DNA of 64,000 nt, taken from the NCBI GenBank assembly GCA_021812985.1, contig JAKAMG010000003.1, positions 116,811 through 180,810 on the forward strand. The letters run 5' to 3'. Position 1 is the first letter of the stretch. Each line of letters starts with the position of its first letter. Under the pieces are notes generated by a model. It worked only from the letters and a program-made list of their open reading frames with translations. It ran no database searches and had not been told where the DNA came from. Shown in pieces: positions 28,086-37,419 of this stretch. A program made the position numbers and the translations under genes. The DNA is from Bacteroidota bacterium. GTDB taxonomy: Bacteria; Bacteroidota; Ignavibacteria; Kryptoniales; JAKASW01.

Positions 28086-29618
28086 TCATCTCGGGATCAT
28101 CGTGAGCGCGCCGACTCTCGCCTTAGTCATCGTGTTGACAAGTGCCTGGACGGCTGGCTCGCTCTTCGAAAGGAACGTGTTCGGATGAACGCCGATCCAG
28201 ACCACAAAGACGACTATGGCCGCAAGGACAGCCATTTCGCGGAAGTTCAGATCCAGAATCTTTTCATTTTCCGGCTTTTCAATGGTCTTGAAGAAGACCC
28301 TCTGGTACATCCAAAGGAGATAGACCGCAGCGAGGATAACTCCGCTGGTGGCAAGAATGGCATAGGCCGGAGAGCCGAGAAATTCGCTCTTGAAAGATCC
28401 AACCAGAATCAGAAACTCGCCGACGAAACCGTTCAATCCCGGCAGGCCGACTGACCCGAGCATGGCGATCATGAAAAACGTCGACAGTACCGGCACACTC
28501 CTCGCGAGTCCGCCGAAGTCGCTTATGAGTCTCGTATGGCGTCTGTCGTAGAGCATGCCTACGAGGAGGAACAAAGCACCGGTTGTGAGCCCGTGATTGA
28601 CCATCTGAATGACCGAACCCTGTATAGACTCGACCGTAATCGCGAAGATGCCCAGCACTACGAATCCAAGGTGCGCCACCGAAGAGTACGCGACCAGTTT
28701 CTTAAGGTCCTTCTGTACCATCGAGACGAATGCGCCGTAGATAATTCCGATGACCGCGAGTATCGCCATCAGCGGGAGGAACTTGAAAGCTGACTGCGGG
28801 AAAAGCGGAAGCGAGAACCGAAGGAGACCATAAGTCCCCATCTTGAGGAGCACACCGGCAAGCAGAACACTTCCGGCCATCGGGGCCTCAGTATGGGCGT
28901 CCGGAAGCCACGTGTGGAGCGGGAAGATAGGCACCTTAATCGAGAAGCTCAAAGTGAACGCGAGGAACATCCACATCTGGATTTCCATCGGGATGGTAGG
29001 TGCGATTCCATAGAGGGTCACGAGATTCGTCGTGAATGATCCTCCCGGAAGTGTTCCGGCATAGTATCCAAGCCAGATAATCGCGACCAGCATCAGAAGG
29101 CTGCCGACCATCGTGTAAAGGAAAAACTTCACAGCGGCGTAAACCCTTCTTTCGTGCCCCCAGATACCGATGATGAAGTACATCGGTACCAGCATCGCCT
29201 CCCAGAAAATGTAGAAGAGGAAGAGGTCTAGCGAAGAAAACACGCCAAGCATTCCGACTTCGAGTAGGAGGACGAAGAAATTGAAGCTCTTGATCCTCTT
29301 GTTTACCGAAGACCAGGAGGCCACTAGAGAGATCAGCGTCAGAAACGTCGTGAGCACGATCATCAGCAGAGAAATTCCGTCAATGCCGAGATGGTACGCA
29401 ATATTCAGACTGTACACCCAAGGGACGTACTCCACGAACTGGAAACCCGATTGGGTCGCATCAAAGGACACATAGAGTACGACAGACAGGACGAGCGTGA
29501 TCGCCGCGAATAGGATCGAGACGCTCTTCACCAGCTTGTCCCCCCGCAGGAATAGCAAGAGCACAGCACCGACGAGAGGGGTAAAAACTATTAGAGACAG
29601 AATGTGTGTTAGGAGCAT
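28086..29618 (-). CDS. nuoM: NADH-quinone oxidoreductase subunit M
   Basis: The second antiporter-like proton-channel subunit of complex I, 510 residues with about 14 helices. The conserved helix-5 motif is FYIFWEAMLVPMYFIIGIWG, containing the essential Glu. FPLHTWLPDAHTEAPMAGSV is the family's signature loop in the middle, and LVAYSSVAHLGFVVLGIF lies in the helix-8 region. It sits 15 bp after nuoL and 52 bp before nuoN. The ORF is intact and of normal length. It acts in the inner membrane with NuoL and NuoN, taking energy from electron transfer in the peripheral arm, whose genes lie outside this window. Confidence 0.97.
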   Translation of the reverse strand: MLLTHILSLIVFTPLVGAVLLLFLRGDKLVKSVSILFAAITLVLSVVLYVSFDATQSGFQFVEYVPWVYSLNIAYHLGIDGISLLMIVLTTFLTLISLVASWSSVNKRIKSFNFFVLLLEVGMLGVFSSLDLFLFYIFWEAMLVPMYFIIGIWGHERRVYAAVKFFLYTMVGSLLMLVAIIWLGYYAGTLPGGSFTTNLVTLYGIAPTIPMEIQMWMFLAFTLSFSIKVPIFPLHTWLPDAHTEAPMAGSVLLAGVLLKMGTYGLLRFSLPLFPQSAFKFLPLMAILAVIGIIYGAFVSMVQKDLKKLVAYSSVAHLGFVVLGIFAITVESIQGSVIQMVNHGLTTGALFLLVGMLYDRRHTRLISDFGGLARSVPVLSTFFMIAMLGSVGLPGLNGFVGEFLILVGSFKSEFLGSPAYAILATSGVILAAVYLLWMYQRVFFKTIEKPENEKILDLNFREMAVLAAIVVFVVWIGVHPNTFLSKSEPAVQALVNTMTKARVGALTMIPR

Positions 29619-29633
29619 TTCTTTGTTCTCAGG

Positions 29634-31601
29634 TTACTTAGCAAAGGGTCCGATGGTCAGTATCAGGTACCCCACCATTATTATTATACCGATGACAAAA
29701 GCGAGCGCGTAGTTCTGCACGAATCCGGTCTGTATCTTTCGCAATGTCCGGCCAAGAAAACGAACGCTCTTTCCCGTCCCGTTGACCGAGCCGTCGATCA
29801 AGATCTCGTCCACTCCCCGCCACAGATATCTATCGCTCACGTAGACTATCGGCTTCACGACGACTGCCTGGTAAATCTCGTCGATGTAATACTTGTTCAG
29901 GAGTATCTCATAAAGATCACCCACGCTCTTCTTCAGCTTAGCGGAGAGCTCAGGCTTCTTAAGGTAGGCGGTATAACCGAGATAGACGCCTGCGACAGCA
30001 AGCAGAACAGACACGAGGATAAGCGCGTATTCAGTTCCGGGGCTGAGGAACGACATGTATGGAATTCTCGCCTGAGCGCTTTCAAAGACTGGCTCAAGGA
30101 ATTTATCGAACGTCTCGCCTCCGCCGAGCGCCGCAGGTATGCCTATCCATCCTCCTATCACCGACAGAATTCCGAGGGCCCAAAGTGGGATGAGCATCGT
30201 CTTGGGAGCGTCGTGGACATGGATATGATGAACGTCGAATCTCGGTTTCCCTTCGAACGCCATGACAAATAACCTGAATATGTAGAAAGCCGTAAGGAAC
30301 GCGGTTACAGCTCCAATCGCCCAGAGTATGCTTGAACTGGCAAAGGCCTTCGAGAGTATCTCGTCCTTACTGAAAAATCCGGCAAAAGGAGGAATGCCCG
30401 AAATGGCCAAGCACGCGAGAAGATAAGTCTTGTATGTTCCCGGCATCAGGCTCTTGAGTCCTCCCATATTGCGGAGATCCTGGTTCTCGTGAAGCGCGTG
30501 AATGATCGCTCCCGCCCCGAGGAATAGGAGGGCCTTAAAAAAGGCATGAGTCATGAGGTGGAATATGCCTGCACCGAACGCACCGACGCCGAGCGCGAGG
30601 AACATGTAGCCAAGCTGACTTATCGTCGAGTAAGCGAGCACCTTCTTGATATCATTCTGAACCAGGGCCATGGTGGCGGCAAAGAGGGCCGTGACAGCAC
30701 CGACGACTGCAACCGTAGTCATTGCAGCCGGTGCAAGCGCGTATAGCACCGAGCTTCTCGCAATCATGTATACGCCGGCCGTGACCATAGTGGCCGCGTG
30801 TATGAGTGCGGAGACCGGCGTAGGACCGGCCATAGCGTCCGGGAGCCAGATATAAAGGGGGATCTGAGCGCTCTTGCCCGTAGCTCCGATGAAGAGGAGG
30901 AGCGCTATCCACGTCACAGTCGCATCGCCAGTGACGAAGTGCGCGCTTGCCGTCCCAAACACAGTGTCAAAGTTGAACGTACCGAAGTTGACGAATATGA
31001 GAAACATCCCAATTAGAAACGCGAAATCACCAATACGGTTCACGATAAACGCCTTCATTCCCGCATCGCCAGTCCAGGTAATGTTTACTCCTTCGAACTT
31101 TCTGTCGTACCAGAAACCTATAAGAAGATACGAGCAGACACCGACTCCTTCCCATCCGAGGAACATGAGGAGGTAGTTATCCGCGAGTATCAGGTTCAGC
31201 ATCGCAAACACGAAGAGGTTGAGATAAGTGAAAAACCTGAAGAACCCCCTGTCACCGTGCATGTATCCTATCGAATAGACGTGGATCAGAAAGCTCACAC
31301 CGGTCACCACCAGCAACATGATTATCGAGAGCTGGTCGATAAGATAAGAGACGCTGACAGACAGCCCGCCCGCCGCGATCCAGTTATAAACATGGACCAC
31401 ATGCCTTCTCGACTCGGCCGGTTCTCCCAACATATTGGCAAAGATCATGATGGCAAAGAGGAAAGACAAACCTATAGTTGCGCTCCCGATGATGCCGACG
31501 ACCTTTTCACCGAGCTTCTTCTGAATCCTGCTACCGAAGAGGCCGTTAACCAGCACACCGATGATGGGGAATGCAACGATATAGACGACTAAATTCTGCA
31601 T
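29634..31601 (-). CDS. nuoL: NADH-quinone oxidoreductase subunit L
   Basis: The distal antiporter-like subunit of complex I, 655 residues with about 16 membrane helices. The characteristic motifs are LMFLGWEGVGVCSYLLIGFWY (helix-5 Glu), IPLYIWLPDAMAGPTPVSAL (signature loop) and LAYSTISQLGYMFLALG. The C-terminal 150 residues contain the long amphipathic transverse helix and the final membrane anchor. It is the third gene of nuoJKLMN, 61 bp after nuoK. It is full length with no missing signature residues. Confidence 0.97.
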   Translation of the reverse strand: MQNLVVYIVAFPIIGVLVNGLFGSRIQKKLGEKVVGIIGSATIGLSFLFAIMIFANMLGEPAESRRHVVHVYNWIAAGGLSVSVSYLIDQLSIIMLLVVTGVSFLIHVYSIGYMHGDRGFFRFFTYLNLFVFAMLNLILADNYLLMFLGWEGVGVCSYLLIGFWYDRKFEGVNITWTGDAGMKAFIVNRIGDFAFLIGMFLIFVNFGTFNFDTVFGTASAHFVTGDATVTWIALLLFIGATGKSAQIPLYIWLPDAMAGPTPVSALIHAATMVTAGVYMIARSSVLYALAPAAMTTVAVVGAVTALFAATMALVQNDIKKVLAYSTISQLGYMFLALGVGAFGAGIFHLMTHAFFKALLFLGAGAIIHALHENQDLRNMGGLKSLMPGTYKTYLLACLAISGIPPFAGFFSKDEILSKAFASSSILWAIGAVTAFLTAFYIFRLFVMAFEGKPRFDVHHIHVHDAPKTMLIPLWALGILSVIGGWIGIPAALGGGETFDKFLEPVFESAQARIPYMSFLSPGTEYALILVSVLLAVAGVYLGYTAYLKKPELSAKLKKSVGDLYEILLNKYYIDEIYQAVVVKPIVYVSDRYLWRGVDEILIDGSVNGTGKSVRFLGRTLRKIQTGFVQNYALAFVIGIIIMVGYLILTIGPFAK

Positions 31602-31662
31602 ATTTTATCCTTTGAGGAAGGTACTTTAGCCCAAACTTCCGTAAGAGTCCTGAGGGATGGGG

Positions 31663-31965
31663 CTACCATTTAAGGACGTTTACTTCATCTATGTTGACTG
31701 TCAGCTTATTGCGGAACAGCGCAATGATTATCGCGAGGCCGACCGCCGATTCAGCAGCCGCCACTGCAATTACAAAGAAGACGAGTATCTGTCCCGCTGC
31801 ATCTCCCGAGTATGCCGAGAAGGCGATCAGCGCCAGGTTGGCAGAGTTGAGCATCAGCTCCACCGACATGAAGATCACGATGGCGTTGCGAAGCGTGAGC
31901 ACTCCAACGACGCCGACAATGAACAATGCGGCGCTCAATGCGATGTAATAACCTAGAGGAATCAT
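31663..31965 (-). CDS. nuoK: NADH-quinone oxidoreductase subunit K
   Basis: A three-helix membrane subunit of complex I, 100 residues, the normal size. The two conserved membrane glutamates appear in [19 protein letters not shown] (helix 2) and [18 protein letters not shown] (helix 3). Its ATG overlaps the nuoJ stop as ATGA (31962-31965), so translation is coupled. It lies in the proton path between the quinone site and the antiporter-like subunits. Confidence 0.97.
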   Translation of the reverse strand: MIPLGYYIALSAALFIVGVVGVLTLRNAIVIFMSVELMLNSANLALIAFSAYSGDAAGQILVFFVIAVAAAESAVGLAIIIALFRNKLTVNIDEVNVLKW

Positions 31966-32495
31966 TCGTTACCCTTCTCCATAGGGCCATCTGAAATTTG
32001 CTTCTTAGAAAGGAAGATAGCGCCGACGATTGCGGCGAGGAGGAGCACGGAGGTTATCTCAAACGGAAAGAGATAGCCCGCGTAAAGCGCCTTCCCAATC
32101 GACTCGACGGTCCCTATGGACTCCGCCTGTGGCGATAACCCGGCACCTGTCGTAAAATTGATGACGTAAAAGAGTATCTCGGCGAGAAGCGCAAGCCCCA
32201 TGAGAGAAGCGATGGTCCTTGTCGAATTGAATTTCCACTTCATTAGCCTGTCATCGCCGAGATTCAGAAGCATGATTACGAAAAGAAAGAGTACCATTAT
32301 GGCACCCGCGTAGACGGTAATCTGGATAACGGCGATGAATTGCGCCCTCAGAAAAAGATAGAGGACGGCTATGATAAAAAAGTTCAAGACAAGATAAAGA
32401 GCGCTGGTAACAGGGTTCTTGCGGGTAATTACCAGGATAGCGGATACTACAGCGGCCGCAGCGAGAATCAAAAAAACAATCAGTTCAAGATTCAA
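31962..32495 (-). CDS. nuoJ: NADH-quinone oxidoreductase subunit J
   Basis: A 177-residue membrane subunit of complex I with five hydrophobic segments. [14 protein letters not shown] is near residue 30, and [21 protein letters not shown] near 60-80 is the family's pi-bulge helix. It starts at a TTG, supported by GGAGAGG seven bases upstream. It is the first gene of its transcript: nuoI and earlier nuo genes are absent, and a strong promoter lies 38-66 bp upstream. The C-terminus is short and charged ([14 protein letters not shown]), as is usual. Confidence 0.95.
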   Translation of the reverse strand: MNLELIVFLILAAAAVVSAILVITRKNPVTSALYLVLNFFIIAVLYLFLRAQFIAVIQITVYAGAIMVLFLFVIMLLNLGDDRLMKWKFNSTRTIASLMGLALLAEILFYVINFTTGAGLSPQAESIGTVESIGKALYAGYLFPFEITSVLLLAAIVGAIFLSKKQISDGPMEKGNE

Positions 32496-32532
32496 CCGTT
32501 TACCTCTCCGAAATTAATTCAGGAACGCAAAA

Positions 32533-32561
32533 AATATAAAAAACAGGGGCTAAACAATCAA
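32533..32561 (-). promoter_or_regulatory. Sigma-70-like promoter of nuoJKLMN
   Basis: On the minus strand TTGATT (32556-32561) and TATATT (32533-32538) are separated by exactly 17 bp and lie within an AT-rich tract. The expected start site, near 32526, leaves a 5' leader of about 30 bases that includes the Shine-Dalgarno GGAGAGG of nuoJ. This is the clearest promoter in the window. Confidence 0.68.
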
Positions 32562-32646
32562 CGATGAAAGGACCCCAACTAAAGAAGAACTCTGAGTAAC
32601 CATCTCCCCAGCGGACTTCAACTAAGAATTGACGCTGTGGGGGCCG

Positions 32647-33918
32647 TCAGCGCGGCGGCAAATCACCCATTGTCTGGCGCATAGCGCTCTTCCGGCGCAC
32701 ATACAGCACGCCCCCCGCTACACCGACCAGACAAAGCCCTCCCTCCACCATTATCATCCTCGCCGTCCCTATCAGGTCCGCCATCAGACCGGTGAAGAGC
32801 GCCCCGATGGGCGTACTCCCGGCAAATATCAGGACGTAAAGTCCCATGATTCTCCCCCGAAGGCGCATCGGACTGTTCATCTGCAATGAAGTGTTCGTCG
32901 ACGCGATGTACGCGATACTGGCCAGACCCAGCAAGACGAGGAGGGCCACCGTCAGCGCGTAGCTCCGTGAGAATGCAATAACGATATCCACGACCGCAAA
33001 CACAGTCGCGAATACATATATAAATCTCCTGGTCGGTCGCTGGCGTCCCGCAACGAGGAGGGCGCCGATCATCGAGCCGATGCCAAGCGCAGCGGTCAGG
33101 ACACCAAACATCCTGGGCCCGCCTTCCATCACGAACTTGACAAGGAGCGGAAGAATCGTGTTAAAGTTATATCCGAACGTACCCACGAATACGAGCACGA
33201 TGAGAATCGACGCTATCGCCGGCTCATTGACGGCAAATGAAATTCCCTCCTTGATTCCTTCCTTGACGGTGGACTCCACTTTAGACTGGAAGGTCCGCAG
33301 CTCCTTCCTCCTCATCATCAGAAGCGCGGCAATTATGGCGAGATAACTCACGCCATTTAGAAGAAAGCTTGGCGCAACCCCGAGTGCCGCTATGGTCACG
33401 CCAGCGATGGCGGGCCCGACAGTTCTCGCGGCGTTGAAGAGTAGCGAGTTCAAAGCGACGGCATTTCCGACATCCTCATCCGGCACCATCTCAGCGACAA
33501 ACGCCTGCCGCCCCGGCTGGTCGAAGGCGTTGACAAGACCCAGTACCAGCGAGAGGATGTAAATCTCCCATAGGGTCACGATCTTAGCGGCCACAAGCGC
33601 CCAAAGAACGAAGGCCTGTATCGCCGACACAGTCTGGGTGGCGAGAAGGATGTTTAACTTCGGCCAGCGATCAATGAAGACTCCGGCGAAGAGCGAGAAT
33701 AGTAGAATTGGCAGAAACTGCAGGGCTGTGGCAGTGCCCAGTGCTATTGCCGATCCGGTCATCGTGACCACCAGCCATGCCAGCGCCACGTTTTGCATCC
33801 AGGTTCCCGTTACCGAGATTAGCTGGGAAATCCAGTACAGCCTGTAGTTGTAATGCCTCAGGGACTTGAAGTTCTTATTTAGAAGACCCCTCAAGGCAGA
33901 GATTCCGTTCTCCCACAT
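32647..33918 (-). CDS. MFS transporter of the MFS_3/EntS-like exporter group
   Basis: A 423-residue inner-membrane transporter with 12 hydrophobic helices. The opening NYRLYWISQLISVTGTWMQNVALAWLVVTMTGS is typical of the MFS_3 group, which includes the enterobactin exporter EntS. A loop after helix 2 (LLFSLFAGVFIDRWPKLNIL) carries the MFS G-x-x-x-D-R signature. Family members export siderophores, drugs or other small molecules, and the substrate is not predictable. It lies upstream of the nuoJ promoter on the same strand and 193 bp downstream of the SDR gene. No biosynthetic genes adjoin it. Confidence 0.88.
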   Translation of the reverse strand: MWENGISALRGLLNKNFKSLRHYNYRLYWISQLISVTGTWMQNVALAWLVVTMTGSAIALGTATALQFLPILLFSLFAGVFIDRWPKLNILLATQTVSAIQAFVLWALVAAKIVTLWEIYILSLVLGLVNAFDQPGRQAFVAEMVPDEDVGNAVALNSLLFNAARTVGPAIAGVTIAALGVAPSFLLNGVSYLAIIAALLMMRRKELRTFQSKVESTVKEGIKEGISFAVNEPAIASILIVLVFVGTFGYNFNTILPLLVKFVMEGGPRMFGVLTAALGIGSMIGALLVAGRQRPTRRFIYVFATVFAVVDIVIAFSRSYALTVALLVLLGLASIAYIASTNTSLQMNSPMRLRGRIMGLYVLIFAGSTPIGALFTGLMADLIGTARMIMVEGGLCLVGVAGGVLYVRRKSAMRQTMGDLPPR

Positions 33919-34111
33919 TTAAGCGTCAAATCCCATTCTGTAATATAGACTTCCGAAATCGGAGTTGGTAGCAACCGTGGCACGAAAGTTCGGCGGAGAT
34001 ATAAACTCCGAAGGGACTAATGGAAGTGGCTCGCCCGAAAAGGTTTTAGAAATCGATGGTATGTGTTTCGGTAGGAGAAGGGATTGATTTTGCAGTCTGG
34101 GCGCTGGCAAC

Positions 34112-34819
34112 TCAATTGGGATTGGTTGGTCTCAGATCGATCTCGCTCATCATGGCCGTGGCGGGTAGGCTCGCAGCGAGAAGCGCCGTGTCCGCGACAT
34201 CATCCGCCCTAAGTATCTTGTCACGATTGGGACGGTGGCCAGAGCCGAAATCTGTGTCGACCGAGCCTGGGCAGATCGTCACGACTCTTATATTATGCTT
34301 GCGAACTTCGAGCAGAAGACTCTTCGCGAATCCGAGCATCGCCCATTTCGTCGCGGCGTAAGCAGCGCCGTTTTCCACGGCGTTCTTCCCCGCAAGCGAC
34401 GCGATGTTAATGATTACTCCGTCCCTCCTGCTTATCATGTCAGCAAGGACTTCGCGCGTCGCTATGAACGTTCCGCGCATGTTCACGCCGAAGAGGGAAT
34501 CAAACTCTTCCGTTTGCGTCTCTATCACAGGCTTGAATATTCCGAAGCCCGCGTTGTTGACGAGAATATCTATTCTCCCATAGGTGTTAATCGCATACCG
34601 GACAAGAGCCTTGATGTCCGACTCATTCGAAACGTCAGCACGGAACGACGTCACCTCCGCCCCGGTTATCGCGATTTCAGATTTGACGGCGTTCAAACGT
34701 TCCACATCTCTCGCAGAGATGACAACCTTAGCTCCTTCGGCGGCAAACTTCGCCGCAACCGCTCTTCCGATACCACGACTCGCCCCAGTTATGACCGCCA
34801 CCCTGCCAGAGAGTTTCAC
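34112..34819 (-). CDS. Short-chain dehydrogenase/reductase, possibly pteridine-linked
   Basis: A 235-residue NAD(P)-dependent oxidoreductase of the classical SDR family. The cofactor motif TGASRGIG is at 11-18, NNAG at 88-91, catalytic S141, and Y154-x3-K158. Arg-rich positions (SARDVERLN) after the second strand favour NADP(H). It lies four bases downstream of folE on the same strand. That makes a role in pteridine reduction (sepiapterin- or pteridine-reductase-like) possible, although many SDRs of this type reduce 3-oxoacyl compounds. The C-terminus ends SEIDLRPTNPN. Substrate assignment is inference from context only. Confidence 0.88.
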   Translation of the reverse strand: MKLSGRVAVITGASRGIGRAVAAKFAAEGAKVVISARDVERLNAVKSEIAITGAEVTSFRADVSNESDIKALVRYAINTYGRIDILVNNAGFGIFKPVIETQTEEFDSLFGVNMRGTFIATREVLADMISRRDGVIINIASLAGKNAVENGAAYAATKWAMLGFAKSLLLEVRKHNIRVVTICPGSVDTDFGSGHRPNRDKILRADDVADTALLAASLPATAMMSEIDLRPTNPN

Positions 34820-34823
34820 GCTC

Positions 34824-35399
34824 TTAGTCCCGATGCCGAATGAGATTTAAAAATTCCTCCCTTGTCTTGACATCCTCGTGAAACTCACCGAGCATGGCAC
34901 TGGTCGTCGCGACGGTATTCTGTTTTTCGACCCCGCGCATCATCATACAAAGATGCTGCGCCTCAACAACCACGCCGACGCCGTGCGGCTCGAGATACGA
35001 GTAAAGAGTCTCTGCGATCTGCTCAGTCATTCTTTCCTGTACCTGGAGGCGCCTAGCGAAGACCTCGACGATCCTCGGCATCTTGCTCAATCCGACGATC
35101 TTTCCGTTTGGTATGTAAGCTACGTGGACTTTCCCAAAGAACGGGAGGAGATGGTGCTCGCACAGACTGTAAAAGTCTATGTCTTTTACGATGACTATCT
35201 GATTGTATTTTTCCTTGAAAACCGCATTATTCATGACGGTCTCGATGTCCTGCTTGTACCCCTTTGTCAAAAACTCATATGCCCTTGCGACCCTGTAAGG
35301 CGTCTTGAGCAGTCCCTCCCGCTCGGGATCTTCGCCGAGCTTCGTGAGAAATCCTTTCACGATTTCTTCCAATTCCATCTCAACTTTCACTTCACTCAT
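34824..35399 (-). CDS. folE: GTP cyclohydrolase I
   Basis: It converts GTP to dihydroneopterin triphosphate, the first step of folate (and, in some bacteria, biopterin or queuosine) synthesis. At 191 residues it has the expected length. The zinc ligands are visible as C80 and H83 in [11 protein letters not shown] and C151 in [13 protein letters not shown]. Other signature stretches include the [17 protein letters not shown] helix and [21 protein letters not shown], which contributes to the decameric core. It sits between a Bcp-type peroxiredoxin gene (35 bp upstream) and the SDR gene (4 bp downstream). Confidence 0.97.
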   Translation of the reverse strand: MSEVKVEMELEEIVKGFLTKLGEDPEREGLLKTPYRVARAYEFLTKGYKQDIETVMNNAVFKEKYNQIVIVKDIDFYSLCEHHLLPFFGKVHVAYIPNGKIVGLSKMPRIVEVFARRLQVQERMTEQIAETLYSYLEPHGVGVVVEAQHLCMMMRGVEKQNTVATTSAMLGEFHEDVKTREEFLNLIRHRD

Positions 35400-35434
35400 C
35401 GATTACTCCTCTCACGATATTCTTGCTCTCACAT

Positions 35435-35929
35435 TCATAGCTCCGCGAGGACTTCCTCGTAATGCCCGTCGACTTTCACTTTAGGGAAAACCTTCTTGAT
35501 TTTTCCAGCCTCGTCAATGACGAAGGTGGTACGCTCGACTCCCATGTACTTCCGGCCGTAGAGAGCCTTCTCTTTCCATACTCCATAAGCCTTGAGGACC
35601 TCCTTCTCCGGATCGCTCAGAAGAGAAAAGTTCAGATTATACTTTTCGCGGAACTTCTCGTGTGATTTGACAGTATCGGGACTGACTCCCAGTATCACGG
35701 CTCCCTTCTTCTGTATCTCCCTGAAACCATCCCTGAATGAACAGGCCTCTTTTGTACACCCCGGTGTATCATCTTTTGGGTAGAAATACAGAACGACCTT
35801 TTTTCCTTTCAATTCGGACAAAGTCACCGTTTCGCCGTTGTCCGCCGCGAGGGAGAAATCGGGAGCCTTCTTTCCCTCGAGGGGCGACTTCCCTTCGGCC
35901 TTCCGGGAGGTGGAAGCAGTTTTAGCCAT
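35435..35929 (-). CDS. bcp: Thioredoxin-dependent peroxiredoxin, Bcp/PrxQ type
   Basis: It reduces hydrogen peroxide and organic hydroperoxides with thioredoxin as donor. The 164-residue protein has the peroxiredoxin active-site motif P51-x3-T55-x2-C58 within DDTPGCTKEACSFRD. The resolving Cys is C63, five residues on, the alpha-helix arrangement of PrxQ. The first 20 residues are basic and low-complexity and form an extension not needed for the fold. It starts the folE-SDR group and is separated from the next peroxiredoxin by a terminator-like hairpin. Confidence 0.95.
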   Translation of the reverse strand: MAKTASTSRKAEGKSPLEGKKAPDFSLAADNGETVTLSELKGKKVVLYFYPKDDTPGCTKEACSFRDGFREIQKKGAVILGVSPDTVKSHEKFREKYNLNFSLLSDPEKEVLKAYGVWKEKALYGRKYMGVERTTFVIDEAGKIKKVFPKVKVDGHYEEVLAEL

Positions 35930-35968
35930 TTGTGTTCTCCGTTTATTTATCTGGAATAGAATGTGCGG

Positions 35969-36001
35969 AAAAGACAGGCTCGCCCATCGAGGCGCGAGCC
36001 C
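35969..36001 (-). terminator. Probable terminator after the upstream peroxiredoxin
   Basis: On the minus strand GGCTCGC and GCGAGCC (35994-36000 and 35977-35983) form a perfect 7-bp stem with a 10-base loop, followed by TGTCTTTT. It lies 28 bases past the stop of the second peroxiredoxin and before the bcp-folE-SDR group. The T-tract is interrupted, so efficiency is uncertain. Confidence 0.6.
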
Positions 36002-36027
36002 GTAGCATCGTCAAGCGCAGGTGCAGC

Positions 36028-36501
36028 CTACTTAATAGCTTCGACTGCTTTGATTACTTCGTCATAGTTCGGTTCGACGCCGGGGTTGTCAGACACCCAC
36101 TTGTACTGGACGACGCCCCCCTTGTCGACCACGAACACCGCGCGCTTTGCCGCCGTGTAGCCGTTTAGCCCTATGAAATTCTCGTGATATGCATCATAGG
36201 CCTTTACTGCCGCGCGGTTGAAGTCCGACAATATGGGAAAGTTCAGCTTGTTCTGATCGGCAAAAGCCTTGTTTGAGAACGGCGGATCAACGCTTATGCC
36301 GATCACCTGCGCGTTGACGTCATTGAACCTGCTCAACGAATCGCGGAAATTACACATCTCCTTCGTGCAAACTCCAGTGAAGGCCCCCGGGTAAAATGCG
36401 AGCACAACCTTCTTGCCCGCGAATTCCGAGAGAGTCCTTTCCTTACGATCCGTGTCGTACAACTTGAAGTCTGGTGCTTTCTTTCCAATTTCTACTGACA
36501 T
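36028..36501 (-). CDS. Peroxiredoxin (AhpC/TSA family, PrxQ/AhpE-like)
   Basis: A 157-residue cytosolic thiol peroxidase. The peroxidatic site P38-x3-T42-x2-C45 lies in FYPGAFTGVCTKEMCNFRD, and a second Cys, C50, is five residues on, so a two-Cys PrxQ-like mechanism is possible. It is a separate protein from the Bcp downstream: the sequences differ clearly outside the active site, and each is followed by its own spacing or terminator. Having two peroxiredoxin genes side by side suggests an oxidative-stress function shared in time or by substrate. The AhpE-like subgroup is an alternative. Confidence 0.92.
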   Translation of the reverse strand: MSVEIGKKAPDFKLYDTDRKERTLSEFAGKKVVLAFYPGAFTGVCTKEMCNFRDSLSRFNDVNAQVIGISVDPPFSNKAFADQNKLNFPILSDFNRAAVKAYDAYHENFIGLNGYTAAKRAVFVVDKGGVVQYKWVSDNPGVEPNYDEVIKAVEAIK

Positions 36502-36651
36502 TTTTTCCTCCGTTTTCTCTTCAGGTTAAATTACGTTTCGCTCAATATACTTCCAATGTTTCGCCGGCCGCATGCCGTTCCATGATATTTTGCGCTCGCA
36601 AGCCGTCCCCCGAAGGAACATTCCCTGCTCGGCCAGTCGTACATCCTAACA

Positions 36652-37419
36652 CTACGCTGACGTCAAAAATTCCATCACGGCCTCTGCAAACTTTTGCGGC
36701 GCTTCGGCATGCACCCAATGCCCCGCTCCTTCGATAGTCGCAAAACCGGCCTTCGGAAACAGACGCATGATTTCGGTCTTGTCATCTTCGGTTATATAAT
36801 TCGATTTGCTCCCCCGAATAAAAAGGGCGGGCTTGTCGAAGGGACGTTCTCCTCCGATCGCGCCGTTAACGTTGGGATAGTTACGGTGTATCGATTTGAC
36901 ATCCATCTTCCACTGAAACCGCCCCTCTCCGTCTCTCGTCACGTTTTTGAGGAGAAGCTGACGCACCGCGAAATCAGGTATGCTCAGCGCGAGGTCAGAG
37001 TCAAGTTCGGAGCGAGTCCTGTACTGATCCAGCTTCAGGCTGAACAGCGCATCAAATATAGCGTCGTGCTGTGGGGGGTACGCTTTCGGAGCGATGTCAA
37101 CAACTACCAGCTTGCTGATGAGTTCCTGGCGGGAAAGCGCGAGCTGCATCGCCGTCTTGCCCCCCATCGAATGGCCAAGCACTTGGGCACTCTTTATCCC
37201 TTCGTGGGCAAGTAGATTCGCTACGTCCTCAGCCATCAGTTTGTAGTTGAACTGATCGCTGTGTGGTGACCTCCCGTGATTCCTCTGGTCGACCGCAAAC
37301 ACTTTGAACTTGTCCCCAAAATAATTGGAAAGGGTGTACCAGTTATCACCCGAACCAAACAGGCCGTGCAGAATAACGAGCGGTTCCCCGTGTCCTGTGG
37401 TATGGTAATAGAGTTTCAT
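36652..37419 (-). CDS. Alpha/beta-fold hydrolase (YbfF/ABHD11-like esterase)
   Basis: A 255-residue serine hydrolase with the oxyanion loop LHGLFGSGDNW near residue 18, the nucleophile elbow GHSMGGK (S84), a catalytic acid probably near the SKSNYITEDDK stretch, and the catalytic His in EGAGHWVHAE near 237. The HGLFGSGDNW and DQRNHGRSPHS motifs are typical of the YbfF/ABHD11 esterase group. The natural substrate of this group is poorly defined (short acyl esters or acyl-CoA). It stands alone between hutU and the peroxiredoxins. Confidence 0.9.
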   Translation of the reverse strand: MKLYYHTTGHGEPLVILHGLFGSGDNWYTLSNYFGDKFKVFAVDQRNHGRSPHSDQFNYKLMAEDVANLLAHEGIKSAQVLGHSMGGKTAMQLALSRQELISKLVVVDIAPKAYPPQHDAIFDALFSLKLDQYRTRSELDSDLALSIPDFAVRQLLLKNVTRDGEGRFQWKMDVKSIHRNYPNVNGAIGGERPFDKPALFIRGSKSNYITEDDKTEIMRLFPKAGFATIEGAGHWVHAEAPQKFAEAVMEFLTSA

